A stretch of DNA of 34,934 nucleotides, from positions 1-34,934 of the forward strand of contig JAQTPS010000006.1 of the NCBI GenBank assembly GCA_028712595.1, written 5' to 3'. This stretch comes from Minisyncoccota bacterium (GTDB taxonomy: Bacteria > Patescibacteriota > Minisyncoccia > Phycocordibacterales > UBA1550). A program made the position numbers and the translations under genes. The notes under the pieces are model-generated. The model was not told where the DNA came from, searched no databases, and saw only the letters and a program-made list of their open reading frames with translations. Positions 6,956 through 14,771 of the stretch are shown here, in pieces (the first letter of the stretch is position 1; each line of letters starts with the position of its first letter).

Positions 6956-8119
6956 ATGCGTACACCTATCAGAAGAATCTCAACTGGAATTGATGTTGGA
7001 ACGCACACCACGCGAGTGGTCATAATGGAACAGGTGCGAGGCGGGATACCGCGCATTATCGGAACAGGTTCAGCGGAAACAAAGGGTCTTCGTCATGGAT
7101 ACATTGTCAATAAAGCTGACGCAACACAGAGTATAAAAAACGCAATTGCTCAGGCAGAAAAAATGGCCGAGCTTAAAATTAAAAACGTATTTCTTTCCGT
7201 GGGAGGAATAAGTCTCGAGTCAGCTATCTCTCACGGAGTAGCTATCATCTCGCGCGCCGGAGGAGAAGTTGATGAAAAGGATTTGCAGAAAGCATCTCTT
7301 GAGGCTGAACGAAATCTCTCAAACATTACAAACAAAAGAATTGTTCATCGAACCCCTATTCGTTATAAGCTCGACGGAAAAGAAGTTTTCGGAACTCCTT
7401 GCGACATGATTGGCTCTAAACTCGAGGTTAAGATGCTTTTCATTACTTACCTAGACCAGCACCTCCAAGACCTCATAAAAACCGTTGAAGAGGCGGGCGT
7501 TGAAGTCGACGAGGTCATTCCATCTCCAATTGCCGCAAGTCAGGTAGCTCTTAGCAAAAAAGAACGAAATGTCGGTTCAACCCTTGTAAATATAGGCGCG
7601 GAAACGGTTTCAATCGCAGTTTTCGAGAACGATGTCGCCATTTCTCTGCAAGTATTCCCTATCGGTTCAACCGATATAACAAATGACATAGCGCTAGGGC
7701 TTAAGATTCCGCTCGAAGAAGCCGAAAGCCTAAAAGTAACCAAAACTTCTGGTTCATACTCAAAGAAAAAACTTGAAGAAATAATTCAAGCTCGCTTGTG
7801 CGATATTTTTGAACTCATCGAGTCGCATTTGAAAAAAATAAATCGCAATGGGCTTCTTCCTGCTGGAATAGTTCTAACAGGTGGAGGTGCCGGCATTGCT
7901 ACCATCGAAGATCTTGCTAAGGGAGTTTTGAAACTTCCATCTTCTGTTGCGCGTCCTGCTCTGGCAAATTCTGGTAAACAACCCGTCAAAGATTCTTCGT
8001 GGCTTGTTGCGTATGGACTTGCTGATTACGCGCTCACAAAACAAGGAGATTTCAAAAAAACAAACTGGGGCGATGTTTGGGGTACTATGAAAAGTTGGGT
8101 AAAGCCGTTTTTGCCATAA
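6956..8119 (+). CDS. ftsA: Cell division protein FtsA
   Basis: FtsA (387 residues) is an actin-like ATPase that ties the FtsZ ring to the membrane. The phosphate-1 loop GIDVGTHTTR is at residues 11-20 and the adenosine motif LTGGGAG lies near residue 303. The 1C subdomain occupies roughly residues 84-165. The C-terminus ends in an amphipathic, tryptophan-rich helix (WGDVWGTMKSWVKPFLP), the membrane-targeting sequence of the family. ftsZ follows after 167 bases with its own promoter, the classical ftsA-ftsZ order. The gene is complete and of normal length. Confidence 0.95.
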   Translation: MRTPIRRISTGIDVGTHTTRVVIMEQVRGGIPRIIGTGSAETKGLRHGYIVNKADATQSIKNAIAQAEKMAELKIKNVFLSVGGISLESAISHGVAIISRAGGEVDEKDLQKASLEAERNLSNITNKRIVHRTPIRYKLDGKEVFGTPCDMIGSKLEVKMLFITYLDQHLQDLIKTVEEAGVEVDEVIPSPIAASQVALSKKERNVGSTLVNIGAETVSIAVFENDVAISLQVFPIGSTDITNDIALGLKIPLEEAESLKVTKTSGSYSKKKLEEIIQARLCDIFELIESHLKKINRNGLLPAGIVLTGGGAGIATIEDLAKGVLKLPSSVARPALANSGKQPVKDSSWLVAYGLADYALTKQGDFKKTNWGDVWGTMKSWVKPFLP

Positions 8120-8212
8120 TTCGATAAAATATCTCGTAGCAGAGCTACAATGACCACAATTTTGATACCGGAATAGCCGATTTTTGCGTGGCTGTGGACA
8201 AGTTTTTCTCAT

Positions 8213-8241
8213 TTGTATTCCCCTTTACGTTCTGCTATTCT
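8213..8241 (+). promoter_or_regulatory. Promoter of ftsZ
   Basis: TTGTAT (8213-8218), a 17-base spacer and TATTCT (8236-8241) lie 45 bases before the ftsZ ATG. Upstream, GTAGC-AGA-GCTAC (about 8137-8149) can form a small hairpin after ftsA but has no T-run. Confidence 0.55.
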
Positions 8242-8286
8242 ATCTAGTATCAGTAGATTTTATTAGTTTAATTAGCCTATTATTCC

Positions 8287-9501
8287 ATGCCCAAAGTAGA
8301 ACCAGAAGTACAAGCATTTGCGCGCATTAAGGTTGTCGGACTCGGAGGGTCAGGCAAAAATGCCGTGAACCACATGATAAACTCGAAGATAAAAGGTATC
8401 GAGTTTATCGCGATGAACACAGACGCTCAAGACCTTCATCATTCACTAGCCCAGAAAAAAATCCACATAGGAAAAAACTTAACCAAAGGACTTGGAGCCG
8501 GAGGGAATCCAGAGATTGGTCGCAAGGCCGCCGAAGAAACAAAAGAAGAGATTCAGGGCGTACTCAAGGGTTCAGACATGGTCTTTATCGCTTGCGGTCT
8601 TGGTGGAGGTACGGGTTCACTAGCAAGTTCCGTTATCGCTTCTGTCGCAAAGGAACAAGGCGCTCTTACTATCGGAGTAGTGACAAAACCATTTTCTTTT
8701 GAAGGTTCTCACAGAGGACGTGTTGCCGAGCAAGGATTAAGTGAATTAAGCAAACAAGTAGATGCCCTCATCATCATTCCTAATGATCGCGTGATGAATA
8801 TGGCAACGAAAGAAATGACTTTCAAGTCGGCTTTCACAATGTGCGACGAGGTCCTCCGCCAGGCAGTGGAAAGTATTTCTGACCTCATAACAACTCCGGG
8901 AATAATTAATGTGGACTTTGCCGATGTGCGCGCAATCCTCTCGGATTCTGGTTCTGCCCTTCTTGGTATCGGTTCAGCAAGTGGTGAAAACCGTGCGCAG
9001 GAAGCGGCTACTATGGCAATAAATTCTCCACTCCTCGAAACTTCAATGTCGGGCGCAAAGGGCGTTCTATTTGCAATAGCAGGCGGGGACGACCTACTTA
9101 TGCACGAAATAAACGAGGTCGCCAAGATTATTACCGATTCTATCGACTCAGAAGCAAAGGTTATTTTTGGGGCTATTCACGACGAAAAACTCAAGAAAAA
9201 CGAAATTAAAGTTACCGTCATCGCATCTGGTTTTACAGATATGCCTGAAAAGAAAAGTCTTTTCTCTGGTGAAGCAAAACGCGAGGAAAAACGAGAGATC
9301 CACAATGGTCTTATTGAACGAGACCCAAAAGATGTAAAGGAGCCAAAAAAAATAGACATAACTACTTGGACTCCTGACCCAGCTCCTACTTCAAAAACAA
9401 CCGGGAGCGGAGACAAAGAGCCAGTAGCTATCATTGATCTTGAAAATGAAATTGACGAGGACTGGAGTGTAGTACCCGCATTTCTCCGAAGGAAGAAATA
9501 A
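8287..9501 (+). CDS. ftsZ: Cell division protein FtsZ
   Basis: FtsZ (404 residues) is the tubulin-like GTPase that forms the division ring. The first nucleotide loop reads GLGGSGKNAVN (residues 18-28). The signature loop reads GGGTGSLAS (106-114) where most FtsZ proteins have GGGTGTGAAP, so the last signature glycine is leucine and the following proline is lost. The T7 catalytic loop is intact (NVDFADVRAIL, with N208, D210 and D213). After a variable acidic linker the protein ends in VPAFLRRKK, the conserved tail that binds FtsA. trxB-like gene follows after 11 bases. Confidence 0.95.
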   Translation: MPKVEPEVQAFARIKVVGLGGSGKNAVNHMINSKIKGIEFIAMNTDAQDLHHSLAQKKIHIGKNLTKGLGAGGNPEIGRKAAEETKEEIQGVLKGSDMVFIACGLGGGTGSLASSVIASVAKEQGALTIGVVTKPFSFEGSHRGRVAEQGLSELSKQVDALIIIPNDRVMNMATKEMTFKSAFTMCDEVLRQAVESISDLITTPGIINVDFADVRAILSDSGSALLGIGSASGENRAQEAATMAINSPLLETSMSGAKGVLFAIAGGDDLLMHEINEVAKIITDSIDSEAKVIFGAIHDEKLKKNEIKVTVIASGFTDMPEKKSLFSGEAKREEKREIHNGLIERDPKDVKEPKKIDITTWTPDPAPTSKTTGSGDKEPVAIIDLENEIDEDWSVVPAFLRRKK

Positions 9502-9512
9502 AAAAACCAAGG

Positions 9513-10439
9513 ATGGAACTTTACGATCTCATAATTGTGGGCGGAGGACCCGCAGGCGCTGCGGCTTCTGTCTATGCAGCAAGGAAGCGCTTAAAAACAC
9601 TTCTTCTCGCTAAAGAATTCGGCGGTCAGTCGACTGTTTCTCCTGATATACAAAATTGGATTGGTACGCCTACGATTTCAGGAACTCTACTTGCGGAAAA
9701 TCTAAAAAAACACGTAAAAGCTTATGCAAGCGATATATTGAAAATTCGCGAAGGCGAGAATTTGATTAGCGCAAAAAAAGATAAAGATATTATTGTCCTA
9801 AAAACCGATGGAGGAGAATACAAGACCAAAACCCTCCTCATTGCTACCGGAAGCGACAGGCGCAAGATTACAGTTACAGGAGCGGACAAATTTGAACATA
9901 AGGGTCTCACTTACTGCGCTTCATGCGATGGGCCTTTGTTTTCAGAAATGGATGTAGCTGTCCTCGGTGGTGGAAACGCAGCTTTTGAAACTGCTGCCCA
10001 ACTTTTCGCCTACTGTAAAAGTGTCACACTCATTAACCGCAGTAACGAATTTCGCGCTGACCCTATAACCGTTGAGAGAGTTTTGAAAAATCCAAAAATG
10101 CGTGTGGCAAAAAATGCAGAAGTGCTTGAGGTCAAAGGAGACAAGATGGTGTCTGCTATCGTTTACAAAGACATCACAAAAAATGAAGTTATTGAGCTTC
10201 CTGTAAAAGGGATTTTTGTGGAAATAGGGCAAATCCCAAATACTTCTTTTGTAAAGGACTTAGTTTCAATGAACAAGCTTAACCAAATTATTATTGACCC
10301 ACGCACTCAGAAAACAAGTGTACCTGGAATTTGGGCGGCTGGGGATTGTACAGACGTTCTCTACCATCAAAACAACATCGCTGCTGGCGATGCCGTCCGA
10401 GCCCTCGAAGATATCTATGTGACTATTCACACGAAATGA
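9513..10439 (+). CDS. trxB: Thioredoxin reductase-like flavoprotein
   Basis: This 308-residue pyridine nucleotide-disulfide oxidoreductase has an FAD loop (GGGPAG, residues 10-15), the redox pair C135-A-S-C138 in CASCDG, and the C-terminal FAD motif AAGDC. The second nucleotide loop is GGGNAAFE (152-159), closer to AhpF-type proteins than to classical TrxB. The NADPH-selecting HRRxxxR motif is replaced by NRSNEFR (175-181), so the electron donor may be NADH or another reductant (inference). It lies 11 bases after ftsZ. Its stop is 3 bases from the stop of the convergent transglycosylase gene, with no terminator between. Confidence 0.85.
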   Translation: MELYDLIIVGGGPAGAAASVYAARKRLKTLLLAKEFGGQSTVSPDIQNWIGTPTISGTLLAENLKKHVKAYASDILKIREGENLISAKKDKDIIVLKTDGGEYKTKTLLIATGSDRRKITVTGADKFEHKGLTYCASCDGPLFSEMDVAVLGGGNAAFETAAQLFAYCKSVTLINRSNEFRADPITVERVLKNPKMRVAKNAEVLEVKGDKMVSAIVYKDITKNEVIELPVKGIFVEIGQIPNTSFVKDLVSMNKLNQIIIDPRTQKTSVPGIWAAGDCTDVLYHQNNIAAGDAVRALEDIYVTIHTK

Positions 10440-10442
10440 TAA

Positions 10443-11840
10443 TTAAAGTTGAGACTGAACCGAGGTTGCATTAGCTAAATTACCTCCAATAGTATCAATG
10501 TCTTTTTGATATTTATCGGCGTATTCCATCGTTTGAGAACCATAAAATGCAAGAGATGGCTTGTTTGCGTTTGCCCAACCAGCTAGATAACGGAGGGCAG
10601 CAAGACGCTCTGAAGCGCGAGTTCCGGCGTCTGCGCCGTTATCTTTCATCAGTAATGCTGTAGCAAATATTGCGTCGCGGGCATTCCAAGGATTTGGAGG
10701 ATTGGAACCCGACATCGCAGCAATTCTTTTTTCATAAAGAATCCATGTCGAAGGAATAAACTGCGAAGGCCCCATTGCCCCTCCCCAGCCATAACCGCAA
10801 GAGACACCGGGACCGACTCTGTCTCGCTCTGCTTTGCTACAAGGCCTTGCAGAAACAGGCATTTTGTCGGGGTCTAATCCAAGACGCGACGTAATGTCCT
10901 TAAAAATCGGAATATCGCGCTTTGGATGCATATCTGCCTGCCATGTGCCAGTCCCCTGGTTCTCTCCGAGGTTTGATTCTATTGTTAAAATTCCCAAAAT
11001 AACTGCTGGGCGTACGCCTGTTTTTGCGCTCGCTTCGTTGGCATAAGCAAGAGCAGTTCCAAATGGAATTGATTTCGTTCCATTCAATCTGAAGAGTTCT
11101 GAGCGAATAGCAGCGGCGGCCTGTTGATTTTTCTTTAAATCTTCTTGTTGTTCGGCAAGAGTTTTGTTGGTAAGGGTCAATAAATGTTGTTTTTGGGTCT
11201 GGCTTATTGTAACATTCTTTTTTTCAAGTTCTTGTATTTTGCGGAGCGCTATTGTTTCAGCCTGCTTATCCTCTAAAGCTGTTTTCTGTTCTTCGGTTAT
11301 TTTCTTTGCAGTATCAATCTTTACGAGAGAATCTTTTATTGACTGATTAAGATAATCAAATGAGTCTAGATCCGCAAAAAAATCCGATATTTTTTTATCT
11401 GAAAGCATCACTTCTGTGAGTGAATAAGAATCAATTTCGTTGGTTTTTCTAATAAGTTGCGCTAGGGAATCCCGTTCGCGGTCAATTTTTGCTTGGTAAT
11501 TATTGATAGTTTGACTCTTTAGCGTAATATCTTGCCCAAGATTGTTAATAACTGCAGTGCGTAGCTTTATGGAATCCTCCGCTTTTTTTATTCGAGCTTT
11601 AAGTGAAGTGAGTTCTTTGCTCACAGTGGTTTTTACATTGAGGGTGCTTTCCTCCGCTTTTTTCAGTGCTTCTTCTTCTTTTGTGCATTCCGCCAGCGCA
11701 TTCTCAAGCTCTGTCTTGCTAAGCCCCGTAAATACCTCCGGGCATCCTCCTTCAGCGCGAGCAGAAGGAACAGAAGCCCTAAATTGAGAAACGAGCAACA
11801 AAAAAGCTACTGAAACTATAATGAGAAGACCTTTTTTCAT
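10443..11840 (-). CDS. Secreted coiled-coil protein with MltB-like lytic transglycosylase domain
   Basis: This 465-residue protein has a signal peptide (about residues 1-29, ending SARAE), a long charged coiled coil (about 42-250) and a C-terminal lysozyme-like domain (about 258-450). The catalytic acid is E288 in LTIESNLG, and the hallmark GYGWGGAMGPSQFIPSTW lies at 349-366 as in MltB/SLT_2 enzymes. It should cleave peptidoglycan outside the cell. The coiled coil resembles that of PcsB and EnvC, which couple wall cutting to division, but here the fused enzyme is a transglycosylase (inference for the role). An extended -10 (TGATATAAT) ends 9 bases before the ATG. Confidence 0.88.
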   Translation of the reverse strand: MKKGLLIIVSVAFLLLVSQFRASVPSARAEGGCPEVFTGLSKTELENALAECTKEEEALKKAEESTLNVKTTVSKELTSLKARIKKAEDSIKLRTAVINNLGQDITLKSQTINNYQAKIDRERDSLAQLIRKTNEIDSYSLTEVMLSDKKISDFFADLDSFDYLNQSIKDSLVKIDTAKKITEEQKTALEDKQAETIALRKIQELEKKNVTISQTQKQHLLTLTNKTLAEQQEDLKKNQQAAAAIRSELFRLNGTKSIPFGTALAYANEASAKTGVRPAVILGILTIESNLGENQGTGTWQADMHPKRDIPIFKDITSRLGLDPDKMPVSARPCSKAERDRVGPGVSCGYGWGGAMGPSQFIPSTWILYEKRIAAMSGSNPPNPWNARDAIFATALLMKDNGADAGTRASERLAALRYLAGWANANKPSLAFYGSQTMEYADKYQKDIDTIGGNLANATSVQSQL

Positions 11841-11849
11841 GTGTAGTTT

Positions 11850-11857
11850 ATTATATC
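11850..11857 (-). promoter_or_regulatory. Extended -10 promoter of the coiled-coil transglycosylase gene
   Basis: TATAAT (11855-11850 on the minus strand), preceded by TG and one base, ends 9 bases before the ATG at 11840. The leader would be only 2 to 3 bases long. Confidence 0.5.
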
Positions 11858-11899
11858 AAAAAATCCACCCAGCGTCATTCTGGCGCTAGGCGGATTTTT
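11858..11899. terminator. Intrinsic terminator after rplY
   Basis: The arms AAAATCC..CC..AGCG and CGCT..GG..GGATTTTT (11858-11874 and 11884-11899) pair with two symmetric single mismatches. The A-run on the left becomes the T-run of a minus-strand transcript, so it ends rplY just before the promoter of the next gene. Confidence 0.75.
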
Positions 11900-11943
11900 G
11901 TGTAAAAACAGAGTTTTGCTGAAAATTAAAGAAGAATTTAGTA

Positions 11944-12636
11944 CTACTTTTTGGCTGAAGGTTTCTCTTTTTCTTTTTCTGCTGGTTTTTCTGCTTCTCC
12001 CTCGATAGCACCTTCACCTTCTTCATCTTTCTTGCCTTTCTTTTCAACTTCAATTGAGGATAGATCCACAACTGGCTCTTCTATTACTTCTTCTTTTGCT
12101 TCAGCGACAGCCACGACGACTTCACCCGGGTTGGTTACTAACGTTACGCCCTTTGGAAGTTTAATGTCTTTTGCGGAAATCTTACTATCAAGAGCAACGA
12201 GGGAAGAAAGATCTACAGATATATTGTGAGGCAAATTTTCAGGTTGAGCCTTGATTTCAAGTTCGTGGAGAACCTTGATGAGGTTAGCGCCCAAATCTTT
12301 AACAGCAGGAGCAACGCCGATGAATTCGATAGGAACTGCAACATATACTTCCTGGCCTTTTTCAATTACGTAAAAATCAGCGTGAATTGGTTCCCCGCGC
12401 ACTGGGTCCATTTGTACTTCGTAAATAAGAGCGTTTAATTTGCCCTTTGGCACTTCAAGAGAAATAACAGTGGATTCTCCGGCCGTTTTCCAAACCTTCT
12501 TGAATTCGTTCATACTAAAAGCGCAGGAAGTCGCCTTTTCCTTGTGACCATAATAAACTGCCGGAATAAAGCCCTTTTTGCGCATTTCCGCAAGCTTGGT
12601 TTTACCGTCGCGAAGTTCTCCTTTGAGAGTAAGCAT
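11944..12636 (-). CDS. rplY: 50S ribosomal protein L25 (CTC/TL5 form)
   Basis: The 230-residue protein binds 5S rRNA. The N-terminal L25 domain (about 1-92) contains RKKGFIPAVYYG and MDPVRGEPIHADFYVI. A second beta domain (about 93-180), as in TL5/CTC proteins, is followed by an acidic and lysine-rich low-complexity tail to the C-terminus. This long form is usual in Gram-positive and CPR genomes. The start is supported by TATACT ending 7 bases upstream, which predicts a leaderless mRNA, and a terminator lies downstream, so the gene is probably monocistronic. Confidence 0.94.
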   Translation of the reverse strand: MLTLKGELRDGKTKLAEMRKKGFIPAVYYGHKEKATSCAFSMNEFKKVWKTAGESTVISLEVPKGKLNALIYEVQMDPVRGEPIHADFYVIEKGQEVYVAVPIEFIGVAPAVKDLGANLIKVLHELEIKAQPENLPHNISVDLSSLVALDSKISAKDIKLPKGVTLVTNPGEVVVAVAEAKEEVIEEPVVDLSSIEVEKKGKKDEEGEGAIEGEAEKPAEKEKEKPSAKK

Positions 12637-12643
12637 AGGGAGT

Positions 12644-12649
12644 AGTATA
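12644..12649 (-). promoter_or_regulatory. -10 element of rplY, leaderless
   Basis: TATACT on the minus strand (12649-12644) ends 7 bases before the ATG at 12636. The -35 is not obvious. Confidence 0.45.
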
Positions 12650-12661
12650 CGGATTATGGGG

Positions 12662-12704
12662 AAAAAGGCAAGCGATAGGGGTTTAAAGGCCTTTTTTGCC
12701 TTTT
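12662..12704 (-). terminator. Probable terminator of fba
   Basis: AAAAGGCAA (12663-12671) pairs with TTGCCTTTT (12696-12704) across a 24-base loop. On the minus strand the stem ends in a T-run, as needed to stop fba transcripts. The large loop makes this less certain than the others. Confidence 0.5.
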
Positions 12705-12719
12705 ACCTAGAACCAGCCC

Positions 12720-13589
12720 TTAGAACATATTGAAGAGGCGTAGGCGTTTTTCCACAACAGACGAAATCGCATCCACGGAGCTTTTTGCAAATTTGTAGGG
12801 AACTATTTCGTCAGGATTTTCCTTGAGAAATTTCTCTAATGCATTCCTATATGCCACACGAATTTCCGTATTAATGTGAACCACGGCAATTCCAGCTTTA
12901 ATCGCAGAAACAAAATCCTCGTCGCTTGTCCCAGAACCTCCATGCAAAACAAGTGGAATTCCAGTAGACTTGCGGATTTCTCGAATGCGGTCTATGTTCA
13001 AACGCGGTTCAGGAATATTTCGAAACATTCCATGAATATTCCCGACCGACGGAGCAAAAAGGTCGACTCCGGTTTCTTTCACAAAACGTTTTGCATCTTC
13101 GGGCGTCGTAAGATTTTCAAGAGAAACTCCTTCTGGAATTGCATCCAAAACTTTTGATGATGTGCCGATGTAGCCGAGTTCCGCTTCAACAAGAACTTCC
13201 CTGCCTACGCTTCGCGCGTACTCTACACACTTCTTTGCTAGCGCCCTATTTTCTTCAAAAGAAAGTTTTGCGCCGTCAAAAATAACGGAGTCAAAACCCG
13301 CATCGATAGCTTCTTTTACGCGCTCGAAAGAATATGTATGGTCGGCATTTAGATAAATTGGGTAATTTATTTCCTCGCGCAAGCTTTTTACCATTGCAAC
13401 AACTTGCTTTACCCCAATAAAATCACGTTCCCCTTCTGAAACGCCAATAATAACAGGAATACTGAGAGCCCTAGCGCCATTTACTACACCCCAAAAACCA
13501 ACGCTGTCTGAAATATTAAAGTGTCCCAGAGCTACGCCTTTTGCTTCTGCATTTTTGATCGCTTCTTTAAGTGGTGGAATGTTACTCAT
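12720..13589 (-). CDS. fba: Class II fructose-bisphosphate aldolase family protein
   Basis: This 289-residue zinc aldolase joins or splits fructose 1,6-bisphosphate. The family motifs are in order: NADHTYS (81-87, D83 and H84), DGAKLSFEEN (105-114), EAELGYIG (135-142), SVGNIHG (181-187, H186), LHGGSG (215-220, H216) and HINTEIR (238-244). H84, H186 and H216 are the expected zinc ligands. It is smaller than E. coli FbaA and close to the GatY/KbaY and Bacillus FbaA type, so a tagatose-bisphosphate substrate cannot be excluded. It is divergent to a PfkB-family kinase, which fits a shared sugar phosphate step. Confidence 0.9.
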   Translation of the reverse strand: MSNIPPLKEAIKNAEAKGVALGHFNISDSVGFWGVVNGARALSIPVIIGVSEGERDFIGVKQVVAMVKSLREEINYPIYLNADHTYSFERVKEAIDAGFDSVIFDGAKLSFEENRALAKKCVEYARSVGREVLVEAELGYIGTSSKVLDAIPEGVSLENLTTPEDAKRFVKETGVDLFAPSVGNIHGMFRNIPEPRLNIDRIREIRKSTGIPLVLHGGSGTSDEDFVSAIKAGIAVVHINTEIRVAYRNALEKFLKENPDEIVPYKFAKSSVDAISSVVEKRLRLFNMF

Positions 13590-13595
13590 TTATAT

Positions 13596-13624
13596 ATTAT
13601 ATCGTCAAACGAGTGGCACAGCAA
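13596..13624 (-). promoter_or_regulatory. Promoter of fba, leaderless
   Basis: On the minus strand TTGCTG (13624-13619), a 17-base spacer and a consensus TATAAT (13601-13596) end 6 bases before the fba ATG at 13589. The transcript should start at the ATG. Both boxes lie in the left arm of the palindrome described at 13599-13662. Confidence 0.7.
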
Positions 13625-13662
13625 ACACTACTGTATTTGCTGTCCGCGAGTGCCGACGATAT
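13599..13662. repeat. 64-bp interrupted palindrome over the fba/pfkB promoters
   Basis: ATATCGTC (13599-13606) mirrors GACGATAT (13655-13662), and ACAGCAAA (13618-13625) mirrors TTTGCTGT (13636-13643). Both pairs share the same centre (between 13630 and 13631). The 11-base stretches between inner and outer arms are not complementary. The symmetry makes identical -35 boxes facing both ways. It may be a shared operator or a duplicated promoter. Confidence 0.75.
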
Positions 13663-13665
13663 ATG
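13637..13665 (+). promoter_or_regulatory. Mirror promoter towards the PfkB kinase gene
   Basis: TTGCTG (13637-13642), a 17-base spacer and TATATG (13660-13665) mirror the fba promoter around the palindrome centre. It would give a leader of about 38 bases before the ATG at 13710. It may act together with the later extended -10 element. Confidence 0.4.
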
Positions 13666-13693
13666 TAATCATATACCACCATAAAGTCAGCTG

Positions 13694-13702
13694 TGCTATA
13701 AT
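13694..13702 (+). promoter_or_regulatory. Extended -10 promoter of the PfkB kinase gene, leaderless
   Basis: TGCTATAAT (13694-13702) is a perfect extended -10. It ends 7 bases before the ATG at 13710, which predicts transcription starting at that ATG and argues against the in-frame ATG at 13701, which overlaps the hexamer. Confidence 0.6.
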
Positions 13703-13709
13703 GAACGAC

Positions 13710-14711
13710 ATGGAAAATCCTTTAGATTTTGTAGCAATAGGTGATACCGCCGTTGATGCATTTATTCGCCTCAAAGAAACCGGAGCTCATACCGACCACC
13801 GTGTGGACAAAAATCTGGGTGAGCTTTGTATGCCATTCGGAGCAAAAGTTCCTTATGATTTTGTAAAAATAGTATACGCAGAAGGTAACGCGGCAAATGC
13901 GTGCGTGTCCGCAGCACGCTTGGGTCTCAAAACAGCCCTTGTAACCGATATGGGAAAGGACGATGCTGGAGAAAAGTGCTTAAAATCACTCACGGCAGAA
14001 GGAATCGACTCAAGATACATAGAAATGAATGAGGGTATGAAAACGAGCTACCACTATGTGCTTTGGTATGGAGATGACCGTACTATTCTCACCAAACACG
14101 AAATCTTCCCCTACAAACTTCCTCTCACCGGCCCTGCGCCAAAGTGGTTTTACCTCACTTCTTTGGGCGAAACATCTTTAGAGTTCCACAACGAAATCGC
14201 AGATTATCTTTCCTCCCACCCAGAAACTAAGCTCGCCTTTCAGCCCGGAACATTTCAAATCAAACAAGGCGCTGAAACACTCAAGCATATCTACGCTAAG
14301 ACAGAGGTTTTTTTCTGTAACGTGGAAGAAGCTCGCCTAATTTTAAAAACTGAAGAGCCGGAACCAAAAAATCTTGCAAAAATGATGACGACTTTAGGGC
14401 CAAAAATTGCTGTCATAACGGATGGCTCAAATGGCGCTTACGTCTATGACGGGAAGGATTCATGGTTTATGCCTATTTACCCCGATCCACAGCCCGCATA
14501 CGAGCGTACAGGCGCAGGAGACGCCTTTTCCTCGACGTTTGTCTCGGCTCTCGCTCTTGGGAAAACACCCGCCGAGGCAATTACTTGGGCGCCTATCAAC
14601 TCAATGTCTGTGGTACAAAAAATCGGCGCCCAAGAAGGACTTCTTACTCGCGCAAAAATCGAAGAGGCACTTGCAACCGCTCCCGCTTCATACAAAGAAG
14701 CAAGACTTTGA
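13710..14711 (+). CDS. PfkB-family carbohydrate kinase
   Basis: The 333-residue protein has the ribokinase fold: the N-terminal strand FVAIGDTAVD, the GNAAN box (59-63) and the C-terminal signature ERTGAGDAFSSTF (265-277) with catalytic base D271 and its anion hole. It phosphorylates a sugar or nucleoside with ATP. The substrate cannot be read from the sequence. Its position opposite fba makes a phosphofructokinase or fructokinase role attractive (inference), and adenosine kinase or ribokinase are alternatives. The frame is open upstream to 13521, but that part overlaps the fba start on the other strand and precedes the promoter. The stop is TGA. Confidence 0.85.
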   Translation: MENPLDFVAIGDTAVDAFIRLKETGAHTDHRVDKNLGELCMPFGAKVPYDFVKIVYAEGNAANACVSAARLGLKTALVTDMGKDDAGEKCLKSLTAEGIDSRYIEMNEGMKTSYHYVLWYGDDRTILTKHEIFPYKLPLTGPAPKWFYLTSLGETSLEFHNEIADYLSSHPETKLAFQPGTFQIKQGAETLKHIYAKTEVFFCNVEEARLILKTEEPEPKNLAKMMTTLGPKIAVITDGSNGAYVYDGKDSWFMPIYPDPQPAYERTGAGDAFSSTFVSALALGKTPAEAITWAPINSMSVVQKIGAQEGLLTRAKIEEALATAPASYKEARL

Positions 14712-14725
14712 TAGAGCTTCACGGG

Positions 14726-14765
14726 AAAAATCCGCCCCAAGATTTGTCGAGGGGCGGATTTTTTT
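14726..14765. terminator. Bidirectional terminator between the PfkB kinase and histidine kinase genes
   Basis: AAAAATCCGCCCC (14726-14738) pairs perfectly with GGGGCGGATTTTT (14751-14763), and two more T residues follow. It serves both convergent genes. Confidence 0.9.
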
Positions 14766-14771
14766 GTGATA

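Noticed and set aside
13521-13709. Long upstream extension of the PfkB kinase frame
   Set aside because: It overlaps the fba coding region in antisense and precedes a perfect extended -10; the residues do not match the family.
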